This document shows positions 61,232 to 64,000 of a stretch of 64,000 nucleotides of DNA, in pieces. Under the pieces are notes generated by a model. That model was not told where the DNA came from, searched no databases, and worked only from the letters and a program-made list of their open reading frames with translations. Source of the stretch: Acidicapsa dinghuensis. GTDB lineage: Bacteria; Acidobacteriota; Terriglobia; Terriglobales; Acidobacteriaceae. The DNA lies in NCBI RefSeq assembly GCF_025685685.1, contig NZ_JAGSYH010000003.1, positions 124,001 to 188,000 of the forward strand. The letters are read 5' to 3'. Position 1 is the first letter of the stretch, and every line of letters begins with the position of its first letter. The position numbers were made by a program, and so were the translations under genes.

Positions 61232-62641
61232 ATGCTCCTGACGATTTCCACGACACATCAACCCGCTTCAGACTTGGGTTACCTGCTCCACAAGAATCCC
61301 GCGCGAGTTCAGACGGAAGACGTGTCTTTTGGTACGGCGACGGTTTTCTATCCCGAAGCGTCTTCTGAGAAGTGTACGGCGGCATTGCTGCTGGAAATCG
61401 ATCCTGTCGGCCTGGTGCGCGGTCGTGGGCCTTCCGGGGACGGAGGGCAATTAGAGCAATACGTGAACGACCGGCCTTATGCCGCCAATTCGTTCCTTAG
61501 CGTGGCAATTGGTCGCGTCTTCAATACAGCGATGACGGGACGAAGCAAGGAGCGGCAAGAGCTTGCCGACTCCGTAATTCCTCTGTCTGTAAGCCTCCCT
61601 GTGCTTGCAGCACGAGGCGGGCATGATCTGGTGCGCAGATTGTTCGAGCCGCTGGGATACGAAGTGACATTGACCGGCGGAAAGCTGGACGCAGAGTTTC
61701 CCGAATGGGGAGAGTCTCCCTACGTCTCGCTAACTATCGCAGGTGAAAAACGCCTGCAAGATCTTTTGACCCACCTATATGTGCTGATTCCGGTTCTTGA
61801 CAACGAAAAGCACTATTGGGTCGCTGGCGATGAAATCGACAAGCTCCTGCGAAAAGGAGAAGGATGGCTAGGAGCCCACCCGGAAAAAGACTTGATCGTC
61901 TCGCGCTATCTCAAGCGCCAGCGCTCCTTGGCGCGCGAAGCGCTCGATCGCCTTATGGCGTCGGACACTCCGGTCGAACAGCTTTCGGAAACGGAGAACG
62001 CTACAGCTAATGACATGACACCAAAGCGTTCACTCCATTCGGAGCGATTGGAAGTCGTAGCGGCTACGGTGAAAGCTACCGGCGCAAAACGAGTGCTTGA
62101 CCTGGGCTGCGGTGAGGGCAAACTTCTCCGTCTTCTTTTGGCTGAGCCTCAAATCGAGTTCATCCTTGGTATGGATGTCTCGTACCGCTCACTCGAAAGA
62201 GCCAAAGAGCTTCTTCGTCTTGACGGTATGCCGGAACGTCAGCGCCAACGCATCGATTTGATTCAGGGTTCACTCACGTACAGAGATAAGCGACTAAGTG
62301 GCTTTGACGTTGCTGCCATTGTCGAAGTCATCGAGCATCTTGATGCTGCAAGGTTGGCGACCTTCGAGCGGATCGTGTTTGAATTTGCGCGTCCACAGCA
62401 TGTGGTGCTCACAACCCCAAACGCCGAGTACAACGCCGTATTTGAAAAGCTCCACGCTGGCGAATTCCGGCACGACGATCATCGCTTTGAATGGTCACGG
62501 AAGCAGTTTGAGGATTGGGCAAACCCTTTGGCGGAGCGGTTTGGATATCAAGTACGCTTCGAACTTGTCGGCCCTGTCGAGGAGCAATACGGAGCACCGA
62601 CTCAGATGGCAGTATTCGCGAGAAAGGAGGTAACGCAGTGA
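61232..62641 (+). CDS. hen1: RNA 3'-terminal ribose 2'-O-methyltransferase Hen1
   Basis: Bacterial Hen1 methylates the 2'-OH at the 3' end of broken RNA before it is resealed, so the join cannot be cut again. The 469 residues have the N-terminal ligase-activating domain (TISTTHQPASDLGYLLHKNP, SFGTATVFYPEA, DPVGLVRG). A SAM methyltransferase domain (about 275-469) follows: VLDLGCGEGKLLRLLL near 290, the metal set in EVIEHLD (about 364-370), and HDDHRFEWSRKQF (about 414) with the final metal His. The gene overlaps pnkp by four bases (GTGA), the standard Hen1-Pnkp operon. Confidence 0.95.
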   Translation: MLLTISTTHQPASDLGYLLHKNPARVQTEDVSFGTATVFYPEASSEKCTAALLLEIDPVGLVRGRGPSGDGGQLEQYVNDRPYAANSFLSVAIGRVFNTAMTGRSKERQELADSVIPLSVSLPVLAARGGHDLVRRLFEPLGYEVTLTGGKLDAEFPEWGESPYVSLTIAGEKRLQDLLTHLYVLIPVLDNEKHYWVAGDEIDKLLRKGEGWLGAHPEKDLIVSRYLKRQRSLAREALDRLMASDTPVEQLSETENATANDMTPKRSLHSERLEVVAATVKATGAKRVLDLGCGEGKLLRLLLAEPQIEFILGMDVSYRSLERAKELLRLDGMPERQRQRIDLIQGSLTYRDKRLSGFDVAAIVEVIEHLDAARLATFERIVFEFARPQHVVLTTPNAEYNAVFEKLHAGEFRHDDHRFEWSRKQFEDWANPLAERFGYQVRFELVGPVEEQYGAPTQMAVFARKEVTQ

Positions 62642-64000
62642 ACATCAGCATCCCAGAACTATCACTCGTCCTCCTGGTCGGGCCGTCAGGATCGGGCAAA
62701 TCCACATTCGCGCGAAAGCACTTTCTTCCAACAGAGGTCATCTCGTCGGATTTCTGCAGAGCCCTTATCTCTGACGATGAAAACGATCAGTCAGCGACAA
62801 GCGATGCGTTTGATGTACTGCACACGTTGGTGAGGAAGCGGCTGGCTCGCGGCAAGCTCGTTGTCGTGGATGCGACGAACGTTCAGCCGGAAGCTCGAAA
62901 ATCTCTAATTGCATTGGCGAAGGAGTTTCATGTCTTTGCGGAAGCAATTGTTTTTGATCTCCCGGAACGGCTCTGCCAGGATTGGAACAAGATTCGCCCG
63001 GATCGACAGTTCGGGCCTCACGTCATCCACAATCAGCTCCAACAACTGCGCAAGTCTATGCGGGGATTGGAGCGTGAAGGTATTCGGCACATTTTCAAGC
63101 TGTCCTCGCCGGAAGAAGTCGATTCTGTCACGATGGATCGCCATCTTCTTTGGAACAACAAGAAGAGCGAGAATGGACCTTTCGACATCATCGGCGATGT
63201 ACATGGCTGCTTTGACGAACTCGTAGAACTGATGTCGAAGTTGGGATACGAGGTCACTGCGACGAATGAAACATACGCGGTTACATCTCCTGCTGGACGC
63301 AAGCTCGTCTTCGTAGGCGACCTCGTTGACCGTGGGCCTGGCACGGTGCAGGTTCTCCGGCTCGTGTCTGCAATGGTTGAATGGGACCAAGCATTCTGTG
63401 TGCCCGGAAACCATGACATCAAGCTCGTTCGCGCACTACGCGGTAGGGATGTGAAGCGTACTCACGGCCTGGCTGAAACGATGGAACAGCTTGAGGGGGA
63501 AACTCAGGAGTTTCGGAACCACGTTTCGAAGTTCCTCGATGGCCTGGTGAGTCACTACGTCTTTGACAATGGAAATCTTGTGGTTGCTCATGCTGGCCTG
63601 AAGGAGTCCATGCAGGGACGCGGCTCCGGAGCTGTCCGTGAGTTTGCGCTCTTCGGCGAGACGACAGGTGAGACGGATGAGTTTGGCCTTCCTGTGCGTT
63701 ACAACTGGGCCGCGGACTATCGCGGTAAGGCTCTCGTCATGTACGGCCACACGCCTGTGCCGGAGCCGCTCTCACTCAACAACACGATCAACATCGATAC
63801 CGGATGCGTATTTGGTGGCAAGCTCACTGCCTTTCGCTATCCCGAGCGCGAGATTGTCTCGGTCGCTGCGCATAAGACGTATTACGAACCCGCACGCCCT
63901 TTCTTGCCAGAGATAACACAACAGGAACGTGACACGCAGCAGATTCATGATGACGTGCTCGATATCGAAGATGTTGTCGGCAAGCGGCTAATCGACACGC
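62638..64000 (+). CDS. pnkp: polynucleotide kinase-phosphatase Pnkp, 5' part (runs off window)
   Basis: This gene is open to the window end with no stop. It starts at GTG 62638, overlapping the hen1 stop. The 454 visible residues have the N-terminal 5'-kinase with P-loop GPSGSGKST (15-23), SSDFCRALISDDE, and VVDATNVQPEARKS. The 2',3'-phosphatase follows with the metallophosphoesterase motifs DIIGDVHGCFDE (about 183), GDLVDRGPG (about 227), GNHD (about 258), AHAGL (about 318) and GHTPVPEP (about 369). The C-terminal ligase domain should follow at about residue 420 or later and lies mostly outside the window. Together with Hen1 it repairs RNA cleaved by ribotoxins. Confidence 0.94.
   Translation, partial: MNISIPELSLVLLVGPSGSGKSTFARKHFLPTEVISSDFCRALISDDENDQSATSDAFDVLHTLVRKRLARGKLVVVDATNVQPEARKSLIALAKEFHVFAEAIVFDLPERLCQDWNKIRPDRQFGPHVIHNQLQQLRKSMRGLEREGIRHIFKLSSPEEVDSVTMDRHLLWNNKKSENGPFDIIGDVHGCFDELVELMSKLGYEVTATNETYAVTSPAGRKLVFVGDLVDRGPGTVQVLRLVSAMVEWDQAFCVPGNHDIKLVRALRGRDVKRTHGLAETMEQLEGETQEFRNHVSKFLDGLVSHYVFDNGNLVVAHAGLKESMQGRGSGAVREFALFGETTGETDEFGLPVRYNWAADYRGKALVMYGHTPVPEPLSLNNTINIDTGCVFGGKLTAFRYPEREIVSVAAHKTYYEPARPFLPEITQQERDTQQIHDDVLDIEDVVGKRLIDT

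Overview
This is bacterial chromosomal DNA, most likely from a soil Acidobacteriota of the class Terriglobia (order Terriglobales). The main evidence is two very large Oar-type TonB-dependent receptors (1194 and 1218 codons) with an N-terminal carboxypeptidase-regulatory-like domain. Two PadR regulators each paired with a small membrane protein, many secreted serine hydrolases, aspartyl proteases and amidohydrolases, and interspersed palindromic repeats typical of these genomes point the same way. The assignment rests on family resemblance; no rRNA or tRNA gene was seen in the window.

Region 1-28.4 kb is mostly housekeeping. It holds the 3' end of a 3-methyladenine DNA glycosylase gene, a two-heme cytochrome c, panB-panC, a polysaccharide deacetylase, hemL, purM-purN, a DegP/HtrA-type protease, coaE, folD, tyrS and ffh. 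Set among these are two tandem receptor-like SpoIIE phosphatases (10.8-15.1 kb), a small locus of unknown function with an XRE regulator and a membrane protein (15.2-16.9 kb), a beta-propeller/phosphoesterase protein, and two tandem secreted proteins that look like M48 metallopeptidases without zinc ligands (21.6-24.5 kb). A lower-GC ATPase plus PD-(D/E)XK-nuclease pair lies just downstream of ffh (25.2-27.0 kb). It resembles an anti-phage module and is my best candidate for an undescribed system.

Region 28.5-36 kb is regulatory and accessory. It has a PadR/membrane-protein pair, a DUF1254/DUF1214 pair, a cupin protein, a response regulator with a C-terminal zinc ribbon, a Tat-exported M19 dipeptidase and a VapBC-like toxin-antitoxin pair. 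Two long gaps (about 0.9 and 1.1 kb) hold only repeats. Base composition changes near 28.5 kb: the plus strand is C-rich to the left and G-rich to the right whichever strand the genes are on, which looks like a replication-strand skew switch or an inversion joint.

Region 36-58.6 kb concerns the envelope and nutrient uptake: the two TonB-dependent receptors, carbonic anhydrase, a GntR regulator, DoxX, a chromate transporter, an aldo/keto reductase, two beta-lactamase-fold serine hydrolases, an AraC regulator, an SRPBCC protein, a TPR/double aspartyl protease, a methyltransferase, an amidohydrolase and an alpha/beta hydrolase.

Region 58.6-64 kb has a second PadR/membrane-protein pair and another membrane protein, flanked by a direct repeat copied from the 3' end of the hydrolase gene. 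It ends with a bacterial RNA-repair operon, hen1-pnkp, whose pnkp gene runs off the window.
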